This document shows positions 50,822-59,387 of a stretch of 64,000 bases of DNA, one piece after another (within the stretch, counting starts at the first letter, position 1; every line of letters starts with the position of its first letter). The notes below the pieces were generated by a model. That model was not told the DNA's origin. It did not search any database and worked only from the letters and a program-made list of their open reading frames with translations. The stretch comes from Flavisolibacter ginsenosidimutans (GTDB lineage: Bacteria; Bacteroidota; Bacteroidia; Chitinophagales; Chitinophagaceae): the NCBI RefSeq assembly GCF_007970805.1, contig NZ_CP042433.1:992001-1056000 (forward strand), read 5' to 3'. Position numbers and translations under genes: made by a program.

Positions 50822-53191
50822 ATGACCGTTTTGACGATTACCCGTTACATATCAGTTTTCTTTTTTCTCTTCTCCTTCACCGCCTGCATCGTTGTTAAAA
50901 ATCCGCCGCCAAACAAGCCTTTCATTTATCAAACGAATGTACACGTCGTAGGCGAATTGAAAGAAGAAGAAAAGAAAGAGTTGACGGCCGGATTGCTTGA
51001 CCAATTGTACGACAGCGTTCGGGTGAAAAGCATCGCAAAATTTGCGGGCTGGGACAAAGGCCCGAAGCTTTTTTATGAAGTGCTGAATCATCCAACTGTT
51101 TTTGACAGCCTTGATGCCGAGAAGTCGAAGAGCTTTATGAACGCTTACCTGAATGCACAAGGATACTTTCGCGACAGCATTGGTTACACCGTAAAAATTG
51201 ATACCGCAAAGGGTGGCAAACAACTGCGCACTTATCTTGATTTTTACGTTTATCCGCGAGTGCCCACAAGACTCGATTCAATTGCTTACAATTTGAATGC
51301 AGACACGGCAAACCTTACGGTGCGGCAAAAAAATGCACTCGACACCATTCAAAAAATAACGCTCAGTAATACCGGCGCATCGCTCATAAAAAAAGGCGAC
51401 CCGTTTTCGAAATACAAGCTTTCGGCGGAACGTGACCGCCTGGCCGAAATTTATCGCAACAACGGTTACCTGCGCTTTTCGGAAGAAGAAATGCTGGTGC
51501 TTTGGGATACGGTGGGCATTGAGTTTTTGCGGCCTACGCTTGATCCTATCGAACAGGCAAAGCTCTTGCAGGAACAAGCCGAACGAAGAGCGCATCCGGT
51601 TGCTGACATTAGCTTTCATCTGCGCGAAAATCCCGATTCTACCCGCACAACACGCTATTATATCGGCAACGTAACCGTGTATCCCGAGTTTGTAAACGAC
51701 ACGGTAAAATCCTATCGTTATGTTGATACCGTGCGGTCTTACATCATCAAACAAAACGGTCCGCTGTTCAAAAAGAAAATCTTCCCGCATTATATTTTAC
51801 TGAATCGCGGTGACTTGTACAGCCGCAGCAACGAATTGAAAACGCAGGGAAAATTCAACGCCCTGAACGCATGGCGTGCGGTAAATATTTTGCCTAGGCC
51901 GCGGCCCGGGCAAGACACGGCTGATTTTGATATTTATCTAACACCGGCCCGCAAGTATGCATTCAACACCAGTTTTGAAGTAAGCTACAACCGCAGCAAC
52001 ATTACACTGGCGCAAGGCAACCTCATTGGCCTTGCTTTCAACGCTGGCATTCAAAACCGCAATTTTGTGCACGCAGCCAATCAAAGCGGTTTGAACGTTC
52101 GCTTTGGAACGGAGTTGAACGCCGACATTCACAACCTTATTCAAACGCGGCAGGTGAACCTTGGCTACAACCTGCAAATACCGAGGCTGGTACCGAAGTT
52201 CATGCGACAGTTTAGCAAGAGCAAAGAGAACACAACGGCTTCGCTGCTTTCGTTGAACGCAGGCCGCACAGATCGTCGGGATTATTTTAATTTGAGCACA
52301 CTTAACGCATCGTGGGGCTATCAATTTGGCTGGCGCAACAAACAAATCACGTTCCGGTTTCCGAACATTGAATACAATTACCTGGTACGAAAAGATTCGC
52401 TTGAGGAACTGATAAAAAAGAACGCTTCTTACAAATACATTTTCAACACCGGTGTGGTGGTTTCAATGCTGGCCAATTACAGCGATGCAAAGAGCACCGA
52501 CCGGATTACCCGCCTGTTAACGGCAACAGCCGAATTATCGGGAATTCCCGGACAGCTTCGCAATGCATTTGCTACAAATTTGTACCGCTTTGTAAAAGCT
52601 GACATTGAGTACCGGCACACAAAAAAATATTTTCGCAACGCACTTGCCTTGCGCGGTTTCTTTGGTATCGGGATCGGTATGCCTTTTTCGAGGTACGACA
52701 GCGCCAATCGCTTTCTTCCTTTCTTTCGGGAATACTTTGCCGGCGGGCCAAACAGTATGAGAGCCTGGAGCCTTCGAAAGTTAGGGCCGGGTTCTGCCAT
52801 TAAATCTTTTGATCGCACCGATGCGCCTGATCGCTTTGGCGATGTGCGGCTGGAAGGCAACGCCGAGTACCGCATCTTTCTTACGGATTATCGCGGTATC
52901 GGCATCAACACCGCAGTTTTTACCGACATCGGCAACATTTGGTTCCTGCGCGACAATCCTGATTTTCCCGGTGGACGCATACCGGGAACGCTGCAAAAGT
53001 TTTGGAAAGACATTGCCATTGGTTTGGGAACAGGCTTGCGGGTTGATTTCGGCTTTTTTAAATTTCGGTTGGATTATGCCTACAAGGTGAAAGATCCTAC
53101 ACCCAAAGTAGCGGAAGCGCAAAACAAATGGTTCAACGATTGGCAGTTGCTAAACGGCCAGTTGCAGCTGGGAATTGATTATCCTTTTTGA
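50822..53191 (+). CDS. TamA/BamA-like outer-membrane lipoprotein
   Basis: A 789-residue Omp85-type protein. It begins with a lipoprotein signal (lipobox FTAC, residues 19-22), then POTRA-like repeats (about 35-400) and a 16-strand C-terminal barrel (about 400-789) with the conserved FFREYFAGGPNSMRAWSLRK motif and a terminal aromatic strand. Such lipidated Omp85 proteins adjacent to a TrmH gene are typical of Bacteroidota; they assemble or translocate proteins across the outer membrane. The 3' end overlaps truB by 13 nt tail to tail. Confidence 0.88.
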   Translation: MTVLTITRYISVFFFLFSFTACIVVKNPPPNKPFIYQTNVHVVGELKEEEKKELTAGLLDQLYDSVRVKSIAKFAGWDKGPKLFYEVLNHPTVFDSLDAEKSKSFMNAYLNAQGYFRDSIGYTVKIDTAKGGKQLRTYLDFYVYPRVPTRLDSIAYNLNADTANLTVRQKNALDTIQKITLSNTGASLIKKGDPFSKYKLSAERDRLAEIYRNNGYLRFSEEEMLVLWDTVGIEFLRPTLDPIEQAKLLQEQAERRAHPVADISFHLRENPDSTRTTRYYIGNVTVYPEFVNDTVKSYRYVDTVRSYIIKQNGPLFKKKIFPHYILLNRGDLYSRSNELKTQGKFNALNAWRAVNILPRPRPGQDTADFDIYLTPARKYAFNTSFEVSYNRSNITLAQGNLIGLAFNAGIQNRNFVHAANQSGLNVRFGTELNADIHNLIQTRQVNLGYNLQIPRLVPKFMRQFSKSKENTTASLLSLNAGRTDRRDYFNLSTLNASWGYQFGWRNKQITFRFPNIEYNYLVRKDSLEELIKKNASYKYIFNTGVVVSMLANYSDAKSTDRITRLLTATAELSGIPGQLRNAFATNLYRFVKADIEYRHTKKYFRNALALRGFFGIGIGMPFSRYDSANRFLPFFREYFAGGPNSMRAWSLRKLGPGSAIKSFDRTDAPDRFGDVRLEGNAEYRIFLTDYRGIGINTAVFTDIGNIWFLRDNPDFPGGRIPGTLQKFWKDIAIGLGTGLRVDFGFFKFRLDYAYKVKDPTPKVAEAQNKWFNDWQLLNGQLQLGIDYPF

Positions 53192-53898
53192 TTACACGAA
53201 TCGTTTTGCTTATTGCCAATTGCCGATTGCTTTATTTCCGCTTCCAGTTGTTCAATCGTCAGCGCATCTTTCAACAAAAACTCACCAATGCGGGTGCGGC
53301 ACAAACTGCTTAAATAACCGCCTACGCCCAAAGCCGCGCCAAAGTCATTTGCCAGGCTGCGGATGTACGTGCCGGTGGAGCAGATAACTTTAAAATATAC
53401 GATTGGTCCGTCTATTTTTTCAATGCTGAATTCTGAGATGGTTACCGGGCGGGGATCAAGTTTTACATCCTGGCCTTTTCTTGCCAATTCATAAACGCGT
53501 TGCCCATCTTTTTTTATGGCCGAATGAATGGGCGGTGTTTGCAAAATATTTCCGGTGAACTGCTGCGTGGTCTTTTGAATGTTTTCTTCCGTTAGGTGTG
53601 CGATGGATTTAAAGTCTCTTGGTTCGCTTTCCAAATCATAAGTGGGTGTAACTGCACCAAGCGTAATGGTGCCGGTATATTCTTTTTCCCGCGCCATGTA
53701 TTCGTTTATCTTTTTTGTAAATTTACCGGTGCAAACAATCAACAATCCCGTGGCCAGCGGATCAAGCGTGCCGGCGTGACCAACTTTTTTTGTCTTTGTG
53801 AGGTTACGAATTTTTCGTACAGCATCAAACGAAGTCCAGCGAAGCGGTTTGTTGATAAGCAGCACGCGGCCTTCTTCAAACGAATTTTGTTTTTGCAT
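53179..53898 (-). CDS. truB: tRNA pseudouridine-55 synthase
   Basis: A 239-residue enzyme that forms pseudouridine at position 55 of the T loop. The catalytic Asp46 lies in KVGHAGTLDPLATGLLIV, and KINEYMAREKEYTGTITLGA, YELARKGQ and CSTGTYIRSLANDFG are intact. The start is the ATG ending at 53898 (MQKQNSFEEGRVLLINKP); the longer frame upstream runs through the promoter. A TATCTTTG box at 53905-53912 is 6 nt from ATG. A lysine/asparagine-rich tail of about 15 residues follows the PUA-less fold. Confidence 0.95.
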   Translation of the reverse strand: MQKQNSFEEGRVLLINKPLRWTSFDAVRKIRNLTKTKKVGHAGTLDPLATGLLIVCTGKFTKKINEYMAREKEYTGTITLGAVTPTYDLESEPRDFKSIAHLTEENIQKTTQQFTGNILQTPPIHSAIKKDGQRVYELARKGQDVKLDPRPVTISEFSIEKIDGPIVYFKVICSTGTYIRSLANDFGAALGVGGYLSSLCRTRIGEFLLKDALTIEQLEAEIKQSAIGNKQNDSCNQKG

Positions 53899-53904
53899 GG
53901 GCGG

Positions 53905-53912
53905 CAAAGATA
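53905..53912 (-). promoter_or_regulatory. -7 box abutting the truB start codon
   Basis: TATCTTTG on the minus strand, 6 nt from the ATG ending at 53898; leaderless-like spacing. Confidence 0.6.
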
Positions 53913-53956
53913 GGTTTGTGCCGTTGGCAAGCGGCAATCCGTCAACGTTTTCAAGG

Positions 53957-54000
53957 ACGATTTCAACCGATGAAAACGACTTTTCATCGGTTGAAATCGT
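53957..54000. promoter_or_regulatory. Perfect 20-bp-arm inverted repeat between divergent genes
   Basis: ACGATTTCAACCGATGAAAA, loop CGAC, then its exact reverse complement. It lies between the divergent truB and outer-membrane-receptor starts, so it cannot be a terminator for either gene. It is either an operator for a regulator, an RNA leader structure of the receptor gene, or a remnant of a small mobile element. Confidence 0.7.
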
Positions 54001-54071
54001 TGTTTATCGTGTTTTTCATCTATTTGATATAAAAAGCCTTTGGGTCTCGGATATTGGCTTTATTTTGCCGT

Positions 54072-56459
54072 ATGCTTAGGCACCTCGTATTTGTTTTTGT
54101 GTTGCTTTGGGGTGTTGCGGTTCATGCACAGGATGAGAAAACAATTGTTGTAAAGATTGTCAACGCTGCCGAAAAACCACTTTCGCAAGCAAGTGTTACG
54201 CTGATGCGAACTGATTCTTCGTTGGTTAAAATATCCATTACCGATAGCAACGGCATCGTACAGTTTGCAAATCCGAATTTGCCGCACTATCTTCTTTATG
54301 TTAGCCTCGTAGGCTACAAACCTGCGTCGCAGATAATAGATGCAAAAAATCCTCGTCTCACTTTTGCCTTGCAAGTTTCCGATCATCCGCTTGACGTTGT
54401 TACCGTTAGTGCAAAAAAACCTTTTCTTGAACTGAAGCCCGACCGCACGGTTGTCAACCTTGATGCTTCTGTTACCAATATTGGTACAACCATGATGGAG
54501 GCTTTGGAAAAACTGCCCGGCGTAACTGTTGACAAAGACGGAAACATCAGCTTAAAAGGACGTGCCGGTGCAAAAGTGATGATTGACGGCAAACTCACTT
54601 ATCTTGAAGGCGCTGAACTTGCCAATCTCTTAAACGGCATGAATTCGGCAGAAGTTGCCCGCGTCGAACTGATAAACACTCCACCATCAAGCCTTGATGC
54701 TTCCGGTAATGCAGGCGTCATCAACATCATAACAAAAAAAGGAACGCAGAAAGGTTTTAACGGCACGGTTGCCGTTGCGCCGGCACAAGGAACCTATCCT
54801 AAAAGCAACAACAGCCTTTTGATGAACTATCGTTCCGGCAAGTTCAACTTCTTTCTCAACTACTCACTTACCGCAAGAAAAGACTTTACTCACGTTTATG
54901 CTCTTCGTACCTATTATAAAAACGACGGCAGCGTTGCGTCTTACCTGGAGCAGCCAAGTTCTTTAAATAGTGACCGCCTTGCAAACAGCCTGCGTTTAGG
55001 CGTTGATTATGCGCTTGGTGAAGCAACCTCCTTGAATCTTTCGCTGATGGGTTTTCTGCAAAACAGTACCAGCACCGGCAACAATCCTGCGGTGTGGATG
55101 AATGCAAGAAGCGTAAAAGATTCGGTGGTTTATACAGTCAGCAACAACACAAGAGATTTACGAAATGGGCAGGTCACGCTTGGTTTCCGGCACAGCTTCC
55201 GGTCTTCTGGCGAACTGTCGGCCGATATTGATTTGATTGGCTTCCGCAATCGTGCAAGCCAAACCGTAGAAAATACAAGCCCTAATTACTCGGAAGCCTA
55301 CCGTGCGCAGATCCCTACGGACTACCGTATCGTTCTGGGTCAAATTGATTACAGCAAACAGTTTGGTTCAATGAAGATGGCAGCCGGGCTAAGAGCCAAG
55401 CAAATCAACACCGATAACCTGGCTGCATATGAATACAACAACGGTTGGAATTGGCAACCGGACAACAGCAAGTCCAATCATTTTTTATACGACGAAAACG
55501 TTTGGGCCATTTATAACGATGCGGAAACAAAATTGGGCAAATGGACCGTTCAGGGTGGCTTGCGTTACGAAATAACGAATTACGATGCGAAACAGTTGAT
55601 GAAAGATTCTTCTTTTTCGTCCCGTTTTGGCAGTTTGTTTCCGACGCTTTTTGTTTCATACGAAACCGATTCATCTAATACTTTCTCGTTTTCCGCAGGC
55701 CGGCGCATCGAACGTGTACCTTATCAGTCGCTGAACCCTTTTGTTCTCATCATCAACAAGTACACTTATCAAACCGGCAATCCGTATTTGCGGCCGCAAT
55801 ACAGTTGGAACGTTGAGATGAATTATGCGTATAAACGCTTCCTGTTGACAAGCCTGAGTTACAATTTAGCCACCGATTATTTAGCGCAAATCTTTCCCAC
55901 CGACAACAACGGCATTGTAACTTATAGCCAGGGTAATTTCAAGCGCAGGCAAAATTTGGGGGCTTCGATCGCCTTGCAATTAGCCCCTTACTCCTGGTGG
56001 TCGTTTACGTTGCAGGCCCAGGCTAACCACAAACGTTTTGAAGGCTTTGTGATTAACGGTTTGAAGACCGCCCGGGTTACTCAATACGAGTTGAACCTAA
56101 ACAACCAATTGCGCTTTCAAAAAGGATGGGCCGGCGAGGTAAGCGGAAATTATCATTCAGCAGGGCGAGACGACATACAGGAAACCTTAAATCCTCGCGG
56201 CCAATTATCGTTGGGCCTTGCCAAGTCGTTTGCGCAAAACAAAGGCATGCTAAAGCTTACGGTCCGTGATGTTTTGTACACCGACAAGTTTGCTGGCTTC
56301 TCTACTTTTTCACAGTCAACGGAAAGCTTCAACATTTCCCGCGATACAAGGCAAGTTGTTTTGGGCTTCACGTGGCGGTTTGGCAAAGCCTACAAAACAA
56401 CCAAGCATTTGGATGAAGATGCGGATGATGAAATTCAGCGGGCTACTTCTAAAGACTAA
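54072..56459 (+). CDS. TonB-receptor-like outer-membrane beta-barrel protein
   Basis: A 795-residue protein with signal peptide (1-19, ...AVHAQ), a CarboxypepD_reg-like domain (about 22-95: VKIVNAAEKPLSQASVTLMR, LLYVSLVGYKPASQ), a plug-like region (PGVTVDKDGNISLKGRAGAK), and a large C-terminal barrel of the OMP_b-brl_3 type. Such proteins resemble TonB receptors but often lack a TonB box; ligand unknown. ATG at 54072 chosen over the in-frame TTG at 54054, since the signal peptide begins there. The inverted repeat at 53957 is in its 5' region. Confidence 0.85.
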   Translation: MLRHLVFVFVLLWGVAVHAQDEKTIVVKIVNAAEKPLSQASVTLMRTDSSLVKISITDSNGIVQFANPNLPHYLLYVSLVGYKPASQIIDAKNPRLTFALQVSDHPLDVVTVSAKKPFLELKPDRTVVNLDASVTNIGTTMMEALEKLPGVTVDKDGNISLKGRAGAKVMIDGKLTYLEGAELANLLNGMNSAEVARVELINTPPSSLDASGNAGVINIITKKGTQKGFNGTVAVAPAQGTYPKSNNSLLMNYRSGKFNFFLNYSLTARKDFTHVYALRTYYKNDGSVASYLEQPSSLNSDRLANSLRLGVDYALGEATSLNLSLMGFLQNSTSTGNNPAVWMNARSVKDSVVYTVSNNTRDLRNGQVTLGFRHSFRSSGELSADIDLIGFRNRASQTVENTSPNYSEAYRAQIPTDYRIVLGQIDYSKQFGSMKMAAGLRAKQINTDNLAAYEYNNGWNWQPDNSKSNHFLYDENVWAIYNDAETKLGKWTVQGGLRYEITNYDAKQLMKDSSFSSRFGSLFPTLFVSYETDSSNTFSFSAGRRIERVPYQSLNPFVLIINKYTYQTGNPYLRPQYSWNVEMNYAYKRFLLTSLSYNLATDYLAQIFPTDNNGIVTYSQGNFKRRQNLGASIALQLAPYSWWSFTLQAQANHKRFEGFVINGLKTARVTQYELNLNNQLRFQKGWAGEVSGNYHSAGRDDIQETLNPRGQLSLGLAKSFAQNKGMLKLTVRDVLYTDKFAGFSTFSQSTESFNISRDTRQVVLGFTWRFGKAYKTTKHLDEDADDEIQRATSKD

Positions 56460-56512
56460 ACCGCAAACGCATTTCTTGTTTTGTTTATTCAACCCAAACA
56501 GTGGCGAAAAAG

Positions 56513-57082
56513 TCAGGCTTTCTTAGGAGAGAGATTTACATACATAATTTTTTGTTTTGTAGTCGTAAAACCATCGGCACGAAAAAATTTTTGAAGAAGA
56601 TAACCCAAGCCAAAAACACCGGCGGAAATACCAAGGTTTTTTATTCGCTTGCCCGTGGGTACCGATTGGTTGTAAAACACACCGTTCAAAGCATTCAAAG
56701 CAAAGTACCCGCCGCCGCCGAGCATGAGCAAACCGGGACCGTTGCGTTGAACGAAACTCTTTCGCTTATTCAAATAAATGCGTTTGATTTCTTGGTAGTG
56801 CAGCCCAAGAATTGTCGTTGAAATTGTATCCCGGATGAAGCCGCCGTAGTTTGTCGGTATCAGCCGAACATCATAAAGGATTATAAAAATACTGTCGTTG
56901 CAAACCGTCTTCACCGGGCCTTGCAGGTATGCGTAATCTGTAGTTTGCAAAATGATGTCGGAACCGGCGTAAAAATTTTTGACAACGCGGCCATTCTTTT
57001 TCCGCACGCTGATGTAATCGAGGCTTTGCGAAAAAGAAGTTTGTCCAAGCAAGACGAAAGACAACAAAAGCAGCGGTTTCAT
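56513..57082 (-). CDS. Hypothetical exported membrane-associated protein
   Basis: A 189-residue protein with a signal peptide (1-19, ...TSFSQ), a beta-rich part (about 22-110: ISVRKKNGRVVKNFYAGSDI, YAYLQGPVKTVCND) and a Gly-rich hydrophobic segment (about 117-160: GPGLLMLGGGGYFALNALNG, LGISAGVFGLGYLLQ), possibly a membrane hairpin. A GGAGGA sequence immediately before ATG is one of few Shine-Dalgarno-like sites in the window, though the spacing is short. It converges with the receptor gene. No family known to me. Confidence 0.6.
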   Translation of the reverse strand: MKPLLLLSFVLLGQTSFSQSLDYISVRKKNGRVVKNFYAGSDIILQTTDYAYLQGPVKTVCNDSIFIILYDVRLIPTNYGGFIRDTISTTILGLHYQEIKRIYLNKRKSFVQRNGPGLLMLGGGGYFALNALNGVFYNQSVPTGKRIKNLGISAGVFGLGYLLQKFFRADGFTTTKQKIMYVNLSPKKA

Positions 57083-57129
57083 TCCTCCAAACTAAATGAT
57101 GTCCTTTTAAGCAAAAGGTTAAAACGGAG

Positions 57130-57205
57130 GCCGGAAATCTGAAGGCAGAAGTTTAAAGAAATCTAATTTCCTGGCTTTCGACTTCTGGCGTCTGCCTTCT
57201 TACTT
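57130..57205. repeat. Facing heptamer arrays upstream of coaE
   Basis: Left: CGGAGGC, CGGAAAT, CTGAAGG, CAGAAGT, TTAAAGA. Right (57170-57205): CTGGCTT, TCGACTT, CTGGCGT, CTGCCTT, CTTACTT, of the complementary type (AAGGCAGA pairs with TCTGCCTT). The right arm runs straight into the -7 box of coaE. Confidence 0.55.
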
Positions 57206-57208
57206 TTG
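57201..57208 (+). promoter_or_regulatory. -7 box abutting the coaE start codon
   Basis: TACTTTTG, a full TAnnTTTG match, 4 nt before the ATG at 57213; a leaderless transcript is likely. Confidence 0.65.
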
Positions 57209-57212
57209 TGTT

Positions 57213-57839
57213 ATGCCGTTAAAGATTGGTATTACCGGTGGAATTGGTTCGGGTAAAACAACCGTTGCAAAAGTTTTTGAACTGCTGAACGTACCGGTGT
57301 ACTACGCCGACGCGGCCTCAAAGCGTTTGTATAAAACCGATAAAGAACTGATGCAAAAAATGAAGGCTCATTTTGGCGACGATATTTACAACGAAGATGA
57401 ACTGAACCGGACCAAACTTGCTTCACTGGTTTTTACCGATCCGCAAAAACTGGAATTGCTAAACAGTCTCGTTCACCCACGAACAATTAAAGATGCGTTA
57501 GACTGGCTGCAAGCTCAAACAGCGCCTTACGTAATTAAAGAGGCCGCCCTGCTTTTTGAAAGCGGTTCGGTAGCAGAAATGGATTTTGTGATTGGCGTTT
57601 ATGCGCCACAACACCTGCGCATAAAGCGGGCCATGGATCGTGATAAAACAACGAGAGACGAAGTAATCAACCGCATGATGCGTCAGATAGACGAAGGGCT
57701 GAAAATGAAGCTTTGCGATTTCGTCATTACGAATAACGAACAAGAACTTGTGTTGCCACAAGTTCTTCGCCTGCACGAAAAATTTTTGTCAGCGGCTCTC
57801 GAACCTCGTGCTATTTCAGCCTTTCCAACGCGGTCTTAA
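57213..57839 (+). CDS. coaE: Dephospho-CoA kinase
   Basis: A 208-residue enzyme phosphorylating dephospho-CoA, the last step of coenzyme A synthesis. The P-loop is GITGGIGSGKTT (6-17), the CoA-domain has YYADAASKRLY, FESGSVAEMDFVIGVYAP and RDKTTRDEVINRMMRQI. The final ~10 residues (PRAISAFPTRS) lie antisense to the aminotransferase C-terminus (29-nt overlap) and appear to be a read-through tail. Promoter box at 57201 is almost adjacent. Confidence 0.94.
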   Translation: MPLKIGITGGIGSGKTTVAKVFELLNVPVYYADAASKRLYKTDKELMQKMKAHFGDDIYNEDELNRTKLASLVFTDPQKLELLNSLVHPRTIKDALDWLQAQTAPYVIKEAALLFESGSVAEMDFVIGVYAPQHLRIKRAMDRDKTTRDEVINRMMRQIDEGLKMKLCDFVITNNEQELVLPQVLRLHEKFLSAALEPRAISAFPTRS

Positions 57840-59001
57840 TTCGCTCAAAGCCCTTCTCAATATTGGGTAAACTGTTGGCAAAAGAAATGCGGATGCAATG
57901 ATCGTCACCAAACGCAGCACCCGTAACAGTTGACACGTGGCCTTTGTTCAACAGGTACATTGAAAGATCATCGGCATTTCGGATAAGGTCGTCGCCGTCT
58001 TTTTTGCCGAAATAAGAATCAACGCAGGGAAAGGCATAGAAAGCACCGTCAGGTTCGGCAAACCGGAAGCCTTCAATGCCATGCATCAATTCCATCACCC
58101 GCTTTCTTCTTTTCACAAACTCTTCAACCATTTTGTGCGTTGCGTCAAGCGGTGCGGTTAATGCGGTGATGGCCGCACGTTGCGTAACGGCGTTTGTGCC
58201 CGATGTAAATTGTCCTTGCAACTTATCGCAAGCCTTTGCAATCTCCACCGGCGCGGCCATGTAACCAAGCCGCCAGCCGGTCATGGCAAAACCCTTACTT
58301 AAACCGTTTATGATAATGACACGGTCTTTCAATTCTTCGTGCCCGGCAATGCTGTAATGCCGGCCTGAATAATTGATGTATTCGTAAATCTCATCGGAGA
58401 TGATAGCCACCTGTGGATGACGGCTGAACACTTCTGCCAAAGCGTTTAATTCTTCACCGTTGTAAACCGCGCCGCTTGGATTGCAGGGCGAGGAAAACAT
58501 AAATAGTTTTGTTCTGGCGGTGATGGCCGCCTCCAGTTCTTCGGGAGTTATTTTATAGCCGTTTTCCAGCTCGGTCTTAATCAGCTTTACTTTCCCGCCC
58601 GCCAATTGCACAAGCGCAGAATACGTAACCCAGAAAGGCGTGGGAATGATCACTTCATCGTCCGTGTCCACAAGGCTCAGAACCGCATTGGCAAGGCTTT
58701 GTTTTGCCCCTGTGGAAACAACGATATTCTCCGGTTTATACTGAAGATTGTTGTCGCGTTGCAGCTTGTGACAGACTGCTTCGCGAAGATCAAGAAAGCC
58801 CGCTACCGGCGTATAGTGGCTCCAATTGTCGTCAATGGCTTTTTTAGCGGCTTCTTTAATGTGTTCCGGAGTATCAAAATCAGGTTCGCCCAAACTAAGG
58901 TCAACAATGTCCAATCCTTTTGCCCGAAGTTCGCGGCCCAGTTTGGCCATGCGCAGGGTTTCGGGTTCGCTAAAACGGTTTAGTAAAGAAGATAGTTCCA
59001 T
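57811..59001 (-). CDS. PLP-dependent aminotransferase (aspartate aminotransferase type)
   Basis: A 396-residue class I aminotransferase. The PLP Lys is in IINGLSKGFAMTGWRLGYMA, the Asp/Tyr pair is in AIISDEIYEYINY, the Asn in SSPCNPSGAVYN and the substrate-carboxylate Arg in CIRISFANS. It resembles AatA/AspB aspartate aminotransferases and probably connects oxaloacetate and aspartate pools. The start is the ATG ending at 59001 (MELSSLLNRFSEPETLRMAK); an in-frame TTG-like upstream extension adds Cys-rich residues not expected in the family. Confidence 0.92.
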   Translation of the reverse strand: MELSSLLNRFSEPETLRMAKLGRELRAKGLDIVDLSLGEPDFDTPEHIKEAAKKAIDDNWSHYTPVAGFLDLREAVCHKLQRDNNLQYKPENIVVSTGAKQSLANAVLSLVDTDDEVIIPTPFWVTYSALVQLAGGKVKLIKTELENGYKITPEELEAAITARTKLFMFSSPCNPSGAVYNGEELNALAEVFSRHPQVAIISDEIYEYINYSGRHYSIAGHEELKDRVIIINGLSKGFAMTGWRLGYMAAPVEIAKACDKLQGQFTSGTNAVTQRAAITALTAPLDATHKMVEEFVKRRKRVMELMHGIEGFRFAEPDGAFYAFPCVDSYFGKKDGDDLIRNADDLSMYLLNKGHVSTVTGAAFGDDHCIRISFANSLPNIEKGFERIKTALERLK

Positions 59002-59387
59002 GCTTAAACGCAAATTATTACACGAATTACACAAATTTTTGCGTAATCCTTATTAGTTATTCTTATGCGCATGGGACGATACCGCTAAAATTAATCGCTG
59101 ATTTTTTGAAGACAGTGCTGAAAACCAGTAAGCAAGCGGGTTCCTTGCGAAATGTTGGAGTGAAGATTAACCGCGGAAAACAGTACGGGCTGATCGGTAT
59201 TTCAAGAGGCATACGCTAAAATATCGCCAAAATACTTTGAACGGGCTTTTTCGGGAGACAGAAAGGATTATTGTTCGGCCTTGAAGTATGCCCTAAAAAT
59301 ATATCTTTGCCCACTCTTAAAAATGATGTACGTCGTTTGAACTGCCGTCCGTAGTTTGAAACAACGGGTAACAAAAAATCTGTGTTT
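59002..59387. other. Intergenic region upstream of secDF, 386 nt
   Basis: No gene, tRNA or obvious repeat is seen. It contains the upstream region of the aminotransferase gene and, at 59281-59309, a good promoter for secDF with a leader of about 70 nt that may hold regulatory structure; I cannot recognise one. Confidence 0.5.
59281..59309 (+). promoter_or_regulatory. secDF promoter (TTG / TATCTTTG)
   Basis: TTG at 59281-59283, an 18-nt spacer, and TATCTTTG at 59302-59309 fit the Bacteroidota -33/-7 promoter. The start codon is 79 nt downstream. Confidence 0.65.
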
